A DNA stretch of 18,799 bases from Legionella genomosp. 1 (GTDB lineage: Bacteria > Pseudomonadota > Gammaproteobacteria > Legionellales > Legionellaceae), in contig CAMBDN010000017.1 in assembly GCA_945865355.1 (NCBI GenBank), forward strand, positions 1 to 18,799, given 5' to 3'. A program made the translations under genes and the position numbers. The notes under the pieces are model-generated. The model worked only from the letters and a program-made list of their open reading frames with translations. It made no database searches and was not told where the DNA came from. Below, piece by piece: positions 1 through 7,707 of the stretch (within the stretch, counting starts at the first letter, position 1; every line of letters starts with the position of its first letter).

Positions 1-704
1 TCTAAGCGCTCCAAAGCCAAATGCAATTTTTCACGCCGTTGTGTACCGCTGTCCTCTTGCTCGAACAAGTAGGCAGGATTACTTTTTTCATCGTGTAGAT
101 AACCTGCAGGGGCGGATTTAAATGAGTGCTCATCATCGTCTGAATCCGATGCATCGTATGATGCGTCCATTGCATTTAAACGCTGCTCCATCACCAGCAC
201 TTCTTCACGGCTAACACCTAAGTCTTCCGCTACAGCCCCCACCTCCTCGTGAGTAAGCCAGCCAAGGCGCTGCTTCATCTGGCGCATATTAAAAAATAAT
301 TTTCGCTGAGCTTTAGTCGTTGCTACTTTAACAATACGCCAGTTATGTAAAACAAACTCATGAATTTCAGCCTTAATCCAATGCACGGCAAAAGACACCA
401 AGCGCACACCCATTTTGGGGTCAAAGCGCTTTACAGCCTTCATCAAACCTACGTTGCCTTCCTGTATCAGATCATTCAAGGGCAAACCATAACCCAAATA
501 TCCTCTCGCTACACGAACAACGTAACGTAAATGAGCAAGAACTAAGCGCCGCGCCCCCTCTACATCACCCTCTTCATGAAAACGCTGCGCGCACTCATAT
601 TCTTCTTCAGCAGTGAGCATGGGGATTTGATTGACACTATGAATATAAGCGTCAAGGCTACCTATCGGTACGCTCATTGTAGAAAGTTGTAATTGCGAAC
701 TCAT
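1..704 (-). CDS. rpoH: RNA polymerase sigma-32 (heat-shock sigma factor), 3' part outside window
   Basis: This is the heat-shock sigma factor that directs RNA polymerase to chaperone and protease promoters. I translated it by hand: 234 complete codons are visible from the ATG at 704-702, and the gene runs off the left edge before its stop. Region 2 is intact, with DLIQEGNVGLMKAVKRFDP at about residues 78-96 and RLVSFAVHWIKAEIHEFVL at 101-119. The RpoH box that separates this family from other sigma-70 factors, QRKLFFNMR, lies at 133-141. An acidic stretch (DASDSDDDE) follows region 3, as in the E. coli protein. The missing part should be the region 4 helix-turn-helix. The start has a good ribosome site (AGAGGA, 6 nt upstream). 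The gene lies 251 bp downstream of ftsX on the same strand, the standard ftsYEX-rpoH order. The short leader does not suggest a long 5' RNA thermometer. Confidence 0.97.
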   Translation of the reverse strand, partial: MSSQLQLSTMSVPIGSLDAYIHSVNQIPMLTAEEEYECAQRFHEEGDVEGARRLVLAHLRYVVRVARGYLGYGLPLNDLIQEGNVGLMKAVKRFDPKMGVRLVSFAVHWIKAEIHEFVLHNWRIVKVATTKAQRKLFFNMRQMKQRLGWLTHEEVGAVAEDLGVSREEVLVMEQRLNAMDASYDASDSDDDEHSFKSAPAGYLHDEKSNPAYLFEQEDSGTQRREKLHLALERL

Positions 705-737
705 GTTATTCCTCTGATAGCTTAACCAGCACGGAAG

Positions 738-746
738 ATCATATCA
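738..746 (-). promoter_or_regulatory. candidate extended -10 promoter for rpoH
   Basis: On the minus strand this site reads TGATATGAT, an extended -10 element (TGn followed by a 5/6 match to TATAAT). The hexamer 18 bp upstream (TTGGTC, positions 762-767) is a poor -35, which extended -10 promoters tolerate. Transcription would start near 731, giving a leader of about 27 nt. This would let rpoH be transcribed independently of ftsYEX, as its 251 bp upstream gap suggests. It is a motif match only. Confidence 0.4.
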
Positions 747-955
747 CAATTTTTAATAGCTGACCAAGATCAACCCGGATTGACAGGGTCAAGACCATGA
801 ATAGATCCCAGTAATAAGATGTTATATTACCCTAGAACCATTCGGAGTAGGATAAAAAAACCTTGACTTAGTACCATTAATATACAGCTAAGTTACCAAA
901 TGACGTTAGAACAATCAGCGGCTAATCTGGCAATGTAAGCGCCTGTTTGCCGACA

Positions 956-1879
956 CTATGGGTCAATGACTGCAAGCTGCCGATTGACGGACATCCTCGC
1001 CGCTAACCAGCCCAGTAAAATAGCTACGGTTAACAAGCAAAACATTTGGCGTATTGACAAGCCAACCAGCGAATAATGCATTTGATAAACAGCGGCGAGT
1101 TGATTAGCCACTAACGTCAAGCTTAACAAAAAAATATTAACCAAAAGCACCGCAAAAATAGCACCTACCAAACCATACCAAATCCCTGAATACAAAAACG
1201 GACGAATAATAAATGAATTTTTAGCACCAATGAGCTTTAAAATTTGTATTTCTTCGTAACGACTATGAATAGCAAGACGCAAGGTATTACCAATGATTAA
1301 TACTACAGCCGAAGCGAGTAATATCACCAGCCCGTATGCGAGCGTGCTAGTGAAACCAAGAATAGCGTGAAAACGATTAACCCATTGCATATCAATTTTA
1401 GCTTGTTCAACCTGCGGCAACGCTTTTAACTGTAGATACAGCTGCTCTATTTTTTTTTGGGTATCGATTCCCATTGCCGGAGTTACCTCAACAACTGCTG
1501 GCAATGGATTTTCAGGCAAATAATGCATGATGTCTTGCATCCCCTCTTGCTGTTGTAGCTCAGCAAGGCCTTCATCAGCCGTTTTCAAGGTAGCACGCCC
1601 CACACCAGCTGTTCCACGCACACGCAACAAAAGATCGACCTCATCCACTGAGGGCATCGGTGATTTAAGATAGAGTGAAATATGACCATCGTGCTGCCAC
1701 ATCCTAGTCAATTGTTTTACATTATCAGTCATAACCCAAAAAAGGGCCGGTAACGCCAATGTGATGGCAATCACCAATACCGTCATCGTTGTCGCCAGCG
1801 GTTTCTTACAAAGTAAATTAAAGCTAGTCAACGCTGCTTGTACATGGTGAGCGAATATCGCTCGTACGTTTCTTAGCAT
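956..1879 (-). CDS. ftsX: cell division protein FtsX (ABC transporter permease-like)
   Basis: FtsX is the membrane partner of FtsE in the divisome. The pair does not import a solute; it transmits ATP-driven conformational change to periplasmic cell-wall hydrolase activation. The 307 aa protein has the family layout: a basic cytoplasmic N-terminus, a first membrane segment at about 30-51, a periplasmic domain at about 52-176, and three more segments near 177-201, 228-256 and 272-295. The cytoplasmic loop SRYEEIQILKLIGA (about 206-219) is the conserved coupling region facing FtsE. The ATG overlaps the ftsE stop (ATGCTAA, 7 bp), so translation is probably coupled. The length is close to the usual one for FtsX (about 300-350 aa) and I see no defect. 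Confidence 0.96.
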   Translation of the reverse strand: MLRNVRAIFAHHVQAALTSFNLLCKKPLATTMTVLVIAITLALPALFWVMTDNVKQLTRMWQHDGHISLYLKSPMPSVDEVDLLLRVRGTAGVGRATLKTADEGLAELQQQEGMQDIMHYLPENPLPAVVEVTPAMGIDTQKKIEQLYLQLKALPQVEQAKIDMQWVNRFHAILGFTSTLAYGLVILLASAVVLIIGNTLRLAIHSRYEEIQILKLIGAKNSFIIRPFLYSGIWYGLVGAIFAVLLVNIFLLSLTLVANQLAAVYQMHYSLVGLSIRQMFCLLTVAILLGWLAARMSVNRQLAVIDP

Positions 1880-2523
1880 ATACGCCCACCTTTCAACATC
1901 ACAATCCGATGCCTCATACCTGCGATCAACGCTAAATCATGCGTGGCTACCAAAACCGCAACACCCACTTCGTTAAGTTGGGCAAACAGCCTTATAACCT
2001 CCGTTGACAATGCCGGATCCAGGTTTCCAGTTGGTTCATCCGCCAATAATAATGCAGGCCTGTGCACTACCGAACGTGCAATACCTACACGCTGTTGCTC
2101 ACCACACGAAAGATGAATAGGCAACATTTTTTCTTTATTCAGTAAGCCCACCATATCAAGCGCCGCAGAAACACGTTTCGTAATCAGTTGTGGTACAACA
2201 CCTTGAATTTGCAACGGTAGAGCGACATTATCAAAAACGGTGCGATCATTGAGAAGATGAGGGGATTGGAAAGTAATACCTAAATTCAAACGATGGCGAT
2301 AAACATCTTTTTTCTTCAGCTGATCTAAGCGTACACCATTGACAATGATCCGACCGGAGGAAGGCCGTTCCAACATAGCAATCAGTTTAAGTAAAGTGCT
2401 TTTACCGGCTCCAGAATGGCCAGTAATAAATGCCATCTCGCCTTTTTCCAAAGAAAAGTCAACTTGGCTTAATGCCTCAAAGCCACCGGGGTAACGCTTG
2501 CTGACCTGATTAAACCTGATCAT
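1873..2523 (-). CDS. ftsE: cell division ATP-binding protein FtsE
   Basis: FtsE is the ATPase of the FtsEX complex and sits at the inner face of the septal membrane. I chose the ATG at 2523 (216 aa), which gives MIRFNQVSKRYPGG, matching the family N-terminus. An open frame continues upstream to 2589, but that part lies inside ftsY and has no family similarity. Visible elements are Walker A GHSGAGKS (35-42), the Q-loop glutamine at 86, Walker B LLLADEP (158-164) with catalytic E163, and the switch histidine H195. The ABC signature reads LSCGEQQ (138-144) instead of LSGGEQQ, so a cysteine replaces the first glycine. The start overlaps the end of ftsY by 14 bp and the stop overlaps the ftsX start by 7 bp. 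Confidence 0.96.
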   Translation of the reverse strand: MIRFNQVSKRYPGGFEALSQVDFSLEKGEMAFITGHSGAGKSTLLKLIAMLERPSSGRIIVNGVRLDQLKKKDVYRHRLNLGITFQSPHLLNDRTVFDNVALPLQIQGVVPQLITKRVSAALDMVGLLNKEKMLPIHLSCGEQQRVGIARSVVHRPALLLADEPTGNLDPALSTEVIRLFAQLNEVGVAVLVATHDLALIAGMRHRIVMLKGGRIC

Positions 2524-3580
2524 CATTGAAAATTGCATTAACAAATTGCGTCGCATCAAACGGGCGCAAATCGTCAATTCCCTCGCCAAGACCTAAGTAA
2601 CGAAATGGTATCCCTAATTCATTAGCGATAGCAAACAATATTCCTCCTTTTGCTGTTCCATCAAGCTTAGTCATCGTAATTCCTGTCAAGCCAATTGATT
2701 CATGAAACTGACGTGCTTGATTTAACGCATTTTGACCAATACTGGCATCTAAAATTAACATCGTTTCATGCGGAGCATGGCCGTCAACTTTTTGCATAAC
2801 CCGTTTAATTTTTTTCAATTCATCCATCAAATTATTTTGCGTATGTAACCGCCCTGCTGTGTCAGCAATTAAAACATCTATACCACGTGCTTTCGCGGCT
2901 TGAATTGCATCGAAAATAACTGAAGCACTATCAGCGCCAGTATGTTGAGCAATGACAGAAATTTGATTACGTACTCCCCAAGCCTGCAATTGTTCAACAG
3001 CTGCCGCACGAAAGGTATCTCCTGCAGCAAGCATCACTTTTTTCCCCTGTTGCTGGTACAATTTTGCAAGTTTACCGATCGTTGTTGTTTTCCCCGCGCC
3101 ATTAACACCGACCATAAGAATGACAAATGGTGATTTATCCGCTGTTGCCAAGGTTAAAGGTGTGCTATTGGTCGCCAAAATTACTTGTAGCCTGGTTTTC
3201 AGTGCTGTAAATACTGCATCCCCGTCAGCCAATTGTTTTCTTGCCAAGCCATCACTCAACTGCTGTAAAATTATTTTCGTGGTATCAATCCCTAGATCTG
3301 CCTGAAGTAAGAGCGCTTCAAGCTCCTCAAGCAACTGTAAATCAATTTCTTTTTTTCCTAGCAGCAACCGGCCAACACCCTCACCGAGCTGATGACGGGT
3401 CTTTGTTAAACTTGACTTAAAGCGGGCAAAAAAGCCTTGTTTGCCCGCCTCTTCAACAGCCACATCAAGCGGCTCCAATTTTGTATCTTGTATTTCAGAA
3501 TCAATGGAGGGATTGACTGGTAAAGCAGCTTTAGCTTCCAAAGACGGTGTACTTTGATTTCGTTTTAACCATTTAATCAT
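2510..3580 (-). CDS. ftsY: signal recognition particle receptor FtsY
   Basis: FtsY is the membrane-associated SRP receptor GTPase that receives ribosome-SRP complexes for cotranslational insertion of inner-membrane proteins. The 356 aa protein starts with a short amphipathic MIKWLKRN segment and has a reduced acidic A region (about 10-50). The N domain follows (about 55-140), then the G domain: P-loop GVNGAGKTTT (158-167), DTFRAAA (188-194), DTAGR (240-244) and TKLDGTAKGG (304-313). The motif usually written DASTGQ reads DASIGQ here (278-283). It heads the minus-strand ftsY-ftsE-ftsX set and overlaps ftsE by 14 bp. The ribosome site is weak (AGGG about 10 nt upstream). The diverging neighbour is the first M16 peptidase gene. 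Confidence 0.98.
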   Translation of the reverse strand: MIKWLKRNQSTPSLEAKAALPVNPSIDSEIQDTKLEPLDVAVEEAGKQGFFARFKSSLTKTRHQLGEGVGRLLLGKKEIDLQLLEELEALLLQADLGIDTTKIILQQLSDGLARKQLADGDAVFTALKTRLQVILATNSTPLTLATADKSPFVILMVGVNGAGKTTTIGKLAKLYQQQGKKVMLAAGDTFRAAAVEQLQAWGVRNQISVIAQHTGADSASVIFDAIQAAKARGIDVLIADTAGRLHTQNNLMDELKKIKRVMQKVDGHAPHETMLILDASIGQNALNQARQFHESIGLTGITMTKLDGTAKGGILFAIANELGIPFRYLGLGEGIDDLRPFDATQFVNAIFNDDQV

Positions 3581-3620
3581 TTCTTAAGCCCTAACATATA
3601 CAAAGCTGGTGAAATATGGA

Positions 3621-3629
3621 ATTCTATCA
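3621..3629 (-). promoter_or_regulatory. candidate extended -10 promoter for ftsY-ftsE-ftsX
   Basis: The minus strand reads TGATAGAAT, an extended -10 element with a 5/6 hexamer match. It lies about 40 bp upstream of the ftsY ATG and would give a leader of roughly 35 nt. No good -35 lies 17 bp upstream. A perfect TTGACA further upstream on the same strand (3664-3669) has no good -10 at normal spacing. This is a weak motif-based call. Confidence 0.3.
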
Positions 3630-3705
3630 CCTTTTTCGTAGGGTATGATTATTACTGCTCTTTTGTCAAAGATAAGGGGATGATGCTAACAATTAACGCA
3701 TCTCG

Positions 3706-3735
3706 CACTAGCAAACAAGACACGAGTAGCTAGTG
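3706..3735. repeat. 7-bp perfect inverted repeat in the leader of the M16 peptidase gene
   Basis: CACTAGC at 3706-3712 is the exact reverse complement of GCTAGTG at 3729-3735, with a 16-base loop. It lies between the ftsY/M16 divergent start region and the chosen M16 start at 3808. It could be an mRNA hairpin or an operator. There is no following T-run, so it is not an obvious terminator. A repeat of this size can occur by chance. Confidence 0.4.
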
Positions 3736-3807
3736 AATATGATAATCACTCCTATTTTCACCACCCTAACCATATTGATGGGGAAATTTTTCGATGAGAG
3801 GTGTAGC

Positions 3808-5160
3808 ATGCGCATCACGTTAATAACCCTATTAACACTACTTTTTTCCACTCAAACACTGAGTCAGACGCAACAGTTTACCCTAGATAACGGTCTAAAA
3901 ATTATCGTGAAGGAAGATCATCGCGCCCCTGTCGTCGTCACAATGATCTGGTATAACGTCGGCTCTGCAGACGAGCCAGGAGGTATCACCGGAACGTCGC
4001 ATGCTCTTGAGCATCTGATGTTTAAAGGCACAAAAAAATATCCACTGGGCGTTTTTTCACAAACAATTGCAGCCATTGGCGGACAAGAAAATGCCTTCAC
4101 CAGCAATGATTACACAGCGTATTACCAAAAAATCGCATCAAAAAACCTTGCGGTTAGTTTTGAGCTTGAAGCGGACCGAATGCACAATTTGTTACTGGAT
4201 AAAGTGGAATTTGGCAAAGAAATTAAAGTGATTCAAGAAGAGCGACGTTCACGAACAGATGATAACCCTCAGGCTTTAACATTTGAACGCTTTCTTTCTA
4301 CCGCGCACTTAACTGCACCCTACAATCACCCCGTCATCGGTTGGATGAGCGACTTGCAACAGATGCGTGTCAGTGACGCACGGGCATGGTATCAACGCTT
4401 TTACGTGCCGAACAATGCAACATTAGTCGTCGTTGGTGATGTTAATGCCGCGGCCGTTTTTGATCTCGCAAAAAAGTACTTCGGCAAAATACAAAACCGT
4501 CCCCAAGTCGAACGCAGACCACAGAAAGAGCCACCTCGTTTAGGAAAGAAATCAGTAGAGATAAACAGCTCGGCGCAAATTCCTATGATGATGCTTGGGT
4601 TTACTGTACCTACGGTTAAAACAACAACCACTGCCAACCTGCTTGACCCTTACGTCCTAGAGGTCATAGCCAGCATACTCGATGCTGGTGACAGTGCCCG
4701 TGTTAGTTCTCAGCTAGTCCGTGGCAAACAACTAGCAAGTAACGTCGATATTTTTTATAACTTGTACGCGCGGTATCAAACTCAATTTATTCTCTATGGT
4801 TCCCCAAGTCAAAACCATACAGCGTCCGAGCTCAAAGAGGGAATACTTGCCGAACTCAAGCGACTGCAAATTGAGCCCGTAACCACAAAAGAACTTTTAC
4901 GAGTAAAAAATCAAATCATCGCTCAAAAAACCTTTGAAAGAGATTCGATTTTCGGCCAAGCAATGGAACTCGGACTGCTGGAAACGATCGGCATCGGCTG
5001 GCAACTTGCGGACATATACGCCGACCGTATTAATGAGGTCACGGCGCAGCAAATACAAAAAGTAGCGCAACACTATTTTCAAGAAAATAATATGACAGAA
5101 GCACTTTTGATACCCGAAAACATACCTGGTGGCAATAACGTTACCAAGAGCAAGAAATGA
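3808..5160 (+). CDS. M16 family zinc metallopeptidase, catalytic subunit
   Basis: This is a pitrilysin/processing-peptidase-like (M16) protein of 450 aa, probably exported to the periplasm. The inverted zinc motif HALEH is intact at residues 65-69, and the third zinc ligand is expected at E144/E145 in VIQEERR, about 75 residues on. These are the features of the active beta-type half. I chose the ATG at 3808 because GAGAGG lies 7 nt upstream and the protein then begins with a signal-peptide-like segment (MRITLITLLTLLFSTQTLSQ). The reading frame is open back to a GTG at 3733, but that start has no clear ribosome site. The gene is followed immediately by a second M16 gene lacking the zinc site, so the two probably form a heterodimer. 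The substrate cannot be read from the sequence. Confidence 0.92.
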   Translation: MRITLITLLTLLFSTQTLSQTQQFTLDNGLKIIVKEDHRAPVVVTMIWYNVGSADEPGGITGTSHALEHLMFKGTKKYPLGVFSQTIAAIGGQENAFTSNDYTAYYQKIASKNLAVSFELEADRMHNLLLDKVEFGKEIKVIQEERRSRTDDNPQALTFERFLSTAHLTAPYNHPVIGWMSDLQQMRVSDARAWYQRFYVPNNATLVVVGDVNAAAVFDLAKKYFGKIQNRPQVERRPQKEPPRLGKKSVEINSSAQIPMMMLGFTVPTVKTTTTANLLDPYVLEVIASILDAGDSARVSSQLVRGKQLASNVDIFYNLYARYQTQFILYGSPSQNHTASELKEGILAELKRLQIEPVTTKELLRVKNQIIAQKTFERDSIFGQAMELGLLETIGIGWQLADIYADRINEVTAQQIQKVAQHYFQENNMTEALLIPENIPGGNNVTKSKK

Positions 5161-5180
5161 ACATCTCACGAGGAACAAAG

Positions 5181-6506
5181 ATGCGACAAAAATACAGGAC
5201 GGCATTATTTTTCTGCCTTTGGGCGGCTTATCTACCCTCTTCGTATGCAGTCACTCCCTTCGAAACTGTTACCTGGGATACTAAAAACGGTGCACACGTC
5301 GTGTTTTATCAAGCCATGGAAGTACCAATGCTAGATATTAGCATCGCCTTTGCTGCAGGCTCAGCGTATGACGAAGAGCACTTTGGTCTTAGTGCTTTAA
5401 CCACTCGCTTGTTGAATCAAGGAAATAATGGCCTTAATGCAAACGCCATTGCTGAAAAACTAGCAGATACCGGCGCTCAGTTTGGTGCTTCAAGCAGTCA
5501 AAACATGGTTGCCTTGAATCTCAGAACGTTGACCCGTCCCGATGCGCTGAAAACCGCGAGCGAAACGTTTGTGGCAATCATTGCCCACCCCGATTTCCCT
5601 GAAGATGCTTTCGACCGAGAAAAAAAACAGCAGTTAATGGCGATTACTCAGGCACAAGAATCGCCAGATACCATAGCCAATCAAACTTTTTTTCAAGTAC
5701 TCTATAAAAACCATCCCTATGCGCATCCACTCATTGGTGATCGCAACAGTGTTAACAAATTAACGGCTGATCAAGTCCACCATTTTTATCAACAATATTT
5801 TGTTAGCACTAACGCGACGATTGTACTCGTCGGTGCAATCGATCGAGCCTCCGCTGAAGCATTAGCCGAGCAAATGACGAAAGACCTTCCCAAAGGCAAC
5901 AAACCCGCAGAGATTCCCACTGCTGAACCACTGACAGAAGAATTAGACGTTGAAGTTCACTTCCCCTCATCACAAACCATACTACGACTAGGACAATTGG
6001 GCATCACTCATCACGACAAAAACTTTTTTCCGCTGATCGTTGGAAATTATATTCTAGGGGGAGGATCTATTGTTTCAAGGTTATCGCTTGAATTACGCGA
6101 AAAAAGAGGTTTAACCTATGGCGTATCGAGTCAATTATCCCCTATGCCCGGCAATGGTCCTTTTGTTATCGGTTTGTCCACCAAGACCAGCCAAACCCAA
6201 ACCGCAATGGGTATTACACGAGACACGCTAGCTGCTTTCATCAAAACCGGGCCAAATGAACAAGAATTAATAGCCGCCAAGCAATATTTAACGGGTAGCT
6301 ATCCACTGTCACTTGCCAGCAACCGTAGTATTGCTGATATGCTATTGAAAATAGCTTTCTTCCATTTGCCGGACAATTATTTGCAGACCTATACCGCCCG
6401 AATTAATGCTGTAACGGTGGAGCAAATTAAGATGACATTTCAACAGTTGATTAAACCAAATAAATTATTACAAATTTCTGTGGGCAAAGGAGAGCGCTCC
6501 GCGTGA
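5181..6506 (+). CDS. M16 family protein, non-catalytic partner subunit
   Basis: This second M16-fold protein (441 aa from the chosen start) lacks the zinc site. Where the upstream protein has GTSHALEH, this one has GLSALTTR (69-76), so the ligands H, E and H are replaced by A, T and R. It keeps the conserved C-terminal segment SRLSLELREKRGLTYGV (about 299-315), whose Arg and Tyr complete the substrate site in two-chain M16 enzymes. The ATG at 5181 has AGGA 6-9 nt upstream and opens a signal peptide ending near SSYA. An in-frame ATG at 5157 overlaps the upstream stop (ATGA) but has a poorer context. The natural reading is the R/Y subunit of a heterodimeric periplasmic peptidase with the preceding gene. 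Confidence 0.9.
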   Translation: MRQKYRTALFFCLWAAYLPSSYAVTPFETVTWDTKNGAHVVFYQAMEVPMLDISIAFAAGSAYDEEHFGLSALTTRLLNQGNNGLNANAIAEKLADTGAQFGASSSQNMVALNLRTLTRPDALKTASETFVAIIAHPDFPEDAFDREKKQQLMAITQAQESPDTIANQTFFQVLYKNHPYAHPLIGDRNSVNKLTADQVHHFYQQYFVSTNATIVLVGAIDRASAEALAEQMTKDLPKGNKPAEIPTAEPLTEELDVEVHFPSSQTILRLGQLGITHHDKNFFPLIVGNYILGGGSIVSRLSLELREKRGLTYGVSSQLSPMPGNGPFVIGLSTKTSQTQTAMGITRDTLAAFIKTGPNEQELIAAKQYLTGSYPLSLASNRSIADMLLKIAFFHLPDNYLQTYTARINAVTVEQIKMTFQQLIKPNKLLQISVGKGERSA

Positions 6507-7054
6507 AACAAACCATACGCATCATCGGTGGCCTGTTTCGAGGCAAGAAACTACACTTTCCTGCCATTGAAGGTTTGCGACCGACACCGGATCGAGTTCG
6601 TGAGACATTATTTAATTGGTTAATGCACGATATCCGAGATGCTATTTGTCTTGATGCTTTCGCCGGTAGTGGCGCGCTGGGGTTTGAGGCCTATTCGCGC
6701 GGGGCTGCAAAGGTCACACTGCTAGAAAAAAATGCTGACGCTCATGCCAACCTGCTAAAACAGGCCCTATCTTTTAACTCACCCAAATTATCTGTAAAAA
6801 GAATCGATGCTTGCGAATTTTTACAGCAATCAAACGAACATTTTAATATTGTATTTCTAGATCCGCCCTTTGCCAAAAATTACCTACCCCAGTGCCTGGA
6901 AATACTCGCCAACTCCGATGTGTTAACGACAGGGGGGTTGCTATACTTCGAATCACCAACCGAAATTCCCCTAGATCAGACAATATGGCAACCCATTAAA
7001 TTAAAGCAAGCAGGACAAGTTGTTTATGGCCTGTACAAAAAAAACCAGGAATAA
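6503..7054 (+). CDS. rsmD: 16S rRNA (guanine(966)-N(2))-methyltransferase RsmD
   Basis: RsmD methylates G966 of 16S rRNA during 30S assembly, using S-adenosylmethionine. The 183 aa length is typical. The sequence shows the N-terminal IIGGLFRGKKL (7-17), the RPTPDRVRETLFNWL signature (26-40), the SAM-binding loop LDAFAGSGALG (50-60) and the catalytic DPPF (120-123). It begins with GTG at 6503, which overlaps the upstream stop (GTGA, 4 bp); AAAGGAG about 10 nt upstream supports this start. Co-transcription with the M16 pair is therefore likely. The 167 bp after its stop hold the promoter of the dot genes. Confidence 0.96.
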   Translation: MKQTIRIIGGLFRGKKLHFPAIEGLRPTPDRVRETLFNWLMHDIRDAICLDAFAGSGALGFEAYSRGAAKVTLLEKNADAHANLLKQALSFNSPKLSVKRIDACEFLQQSNEHFNIVFLDPPFAKNYLPQCLEILANSDVLTTGGLLYFESPTEIPLDQTIWQPIKLKQAGQVVYGLYKKNQE

Positions 7055-7154
7055 GCCCTCCCCAATATGTTGCCATCCCGATTACTCAATAATGATGAGC
7101 TATTTGTCCTTAACTCTTTCAATTAACCGTCATTATTCTGAAAATAAATCACAT

Positions 7155-7169
7155 CTGCTTGACAAGCAG
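7155..7169. repeat. perfect palindrome overlapping the dotD -35 box
   Basis: CTGCTTG-A-CAAGCAG is a perfect 7+7 bp inverted repeat around a single base. The TTGACA of the candidate dotDCB promoter (7159-7164) lies inside it. This placement suits an operator bound by a dimeric regulator that would compete with or touch RNA polymerase. The regulator is unknown. Confidence 0.5.
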
Positions 7170-7187
7170 TCAGGGTCCTGTTTCAAT
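7159..7187 (+). promoter_or_regulatory. candidate sigma-70 promoter for dotD-dotC-dotB
   Basis: A perfect TTGACA at 7159-7164 is followed after 17 bp by TTCAAT at 7182-7187 (4/6 match to TATAAT). It lies 35 bp before the dotD ATG in the 167 bp gap after rsmD, which is otherwise AT-rich and without a gene. Transcription would start near 7194, giving a leader of about 28 nt. The dotD ribosome site is CGGAAT at 7214-7219. Confidence 0.5.
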
Positions 7188-7221
7188 CATCGGAATCTCA
7201 ATTGATTATTTAACGGAATAG

Positions 7222-7707
7222 ATGAACAAAAAGCCCATTTTGCTTATTTTGGCAACTGCATTGCTTGCAGGGTGTGCGTCTACAACGTATAAAAAGCCAC
7301 CCAACAATAATCCAAGCGATGATGCCAGCATCAAACTTGCTGAAGCAGCTAGTTCAGTCAGTGATTCCATGCAACAGATGGCGAGAGTTGAAAAGGTAAT
7401 TACCCCCCCTAATAAGGACAACACATTAACCATTCCCAACGCGTATAATTTACAAGCACGTGCTTCGGTCGATTGGTCTGGTCCTATTGCAGAGCTGACT
7501 GAAAGGGTAGCTAACGCGGCACATTACCGTATCCGTGTTCTTGGGAAGCCACCGGCTGTTCCAGTTTTGATTAGCTTAAATGTCCAAGATGAGAGTTTAG
7601 CTGAAATCTTGCGTGACATTGATTATCAGGCAGGAAAGAGGGCATATCTTCATGTTTATCCTAACAGTCAGGTTATTGAATTGCGCTATGCTAAAATTTA
7701 TTCGTAG
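7222..7707 (+). CDS. dotD: Dot/Icm type IVB secretion lipoprotein DotD
   Basis: DotD is an outer-membrane lipoprotein of the Dot/Icm core complex. With DotC it is needed to place DotH in the outer membrane. The 161 aa protein starts with a lipoprotein signal and a lipobox ending LLAGC, with C18 the lipidated residue. It then matches remembered L. pneumophila DotD over long stretches, including DNTLTIPNAYNLQARASVDW and the C-terminal VIELRYAKIYS. The C-terminal half (about 80-161) corresponds to the secretin N0-like fold known for this family. It is the first gene of dotDCB. Its last 20 bp overlap the start of dotC in another frame. Confidence 0.97.
   Translation: MNKKPILLILATALLAGCASTTYKKPPNNNPSDDASIKLAEAASSVSDSMQQMARVEKVITPPNKDNTLTIPNAYNLQARASVDWSGPIAELTERVANAAHYRIRVLGKPPAVPVLISLNVQDESLAEILRDIDYQAGKRAYLHVYPNSQVIELRYAKIYS

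Noticed and set aside
863..886. TTGACT and TATACA on the plus strand between rpoH and ftsX, resembling a promoter
   Set aside because: The spacer is only 12 bp, and there is no plus-strand gene downstream, only the antisense of ftsX.
2524..2589. 22-codon N-terminal extension of ftsE
   Set aside because: It lies within ftsY and the added residues do not match FtsE proteins; the MIRF start fits the family.
7109..7126. CTTAA and ATTAA repeats upstream of dotD resembling tandem PmrA half-sites
   Set aside because: The two TTAA cores are 13 bp apart instead of about 11, and the flanking bases do not match the CTTAAT-like consensus well.
7020..7205. 61-codon plus-strand frame spanning the end of rsmD and the dotD promoter region
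   Set aside because: It has no ribosome site or recognisable protein features, overlaps rsmD in another frame and covers the likely promoter.
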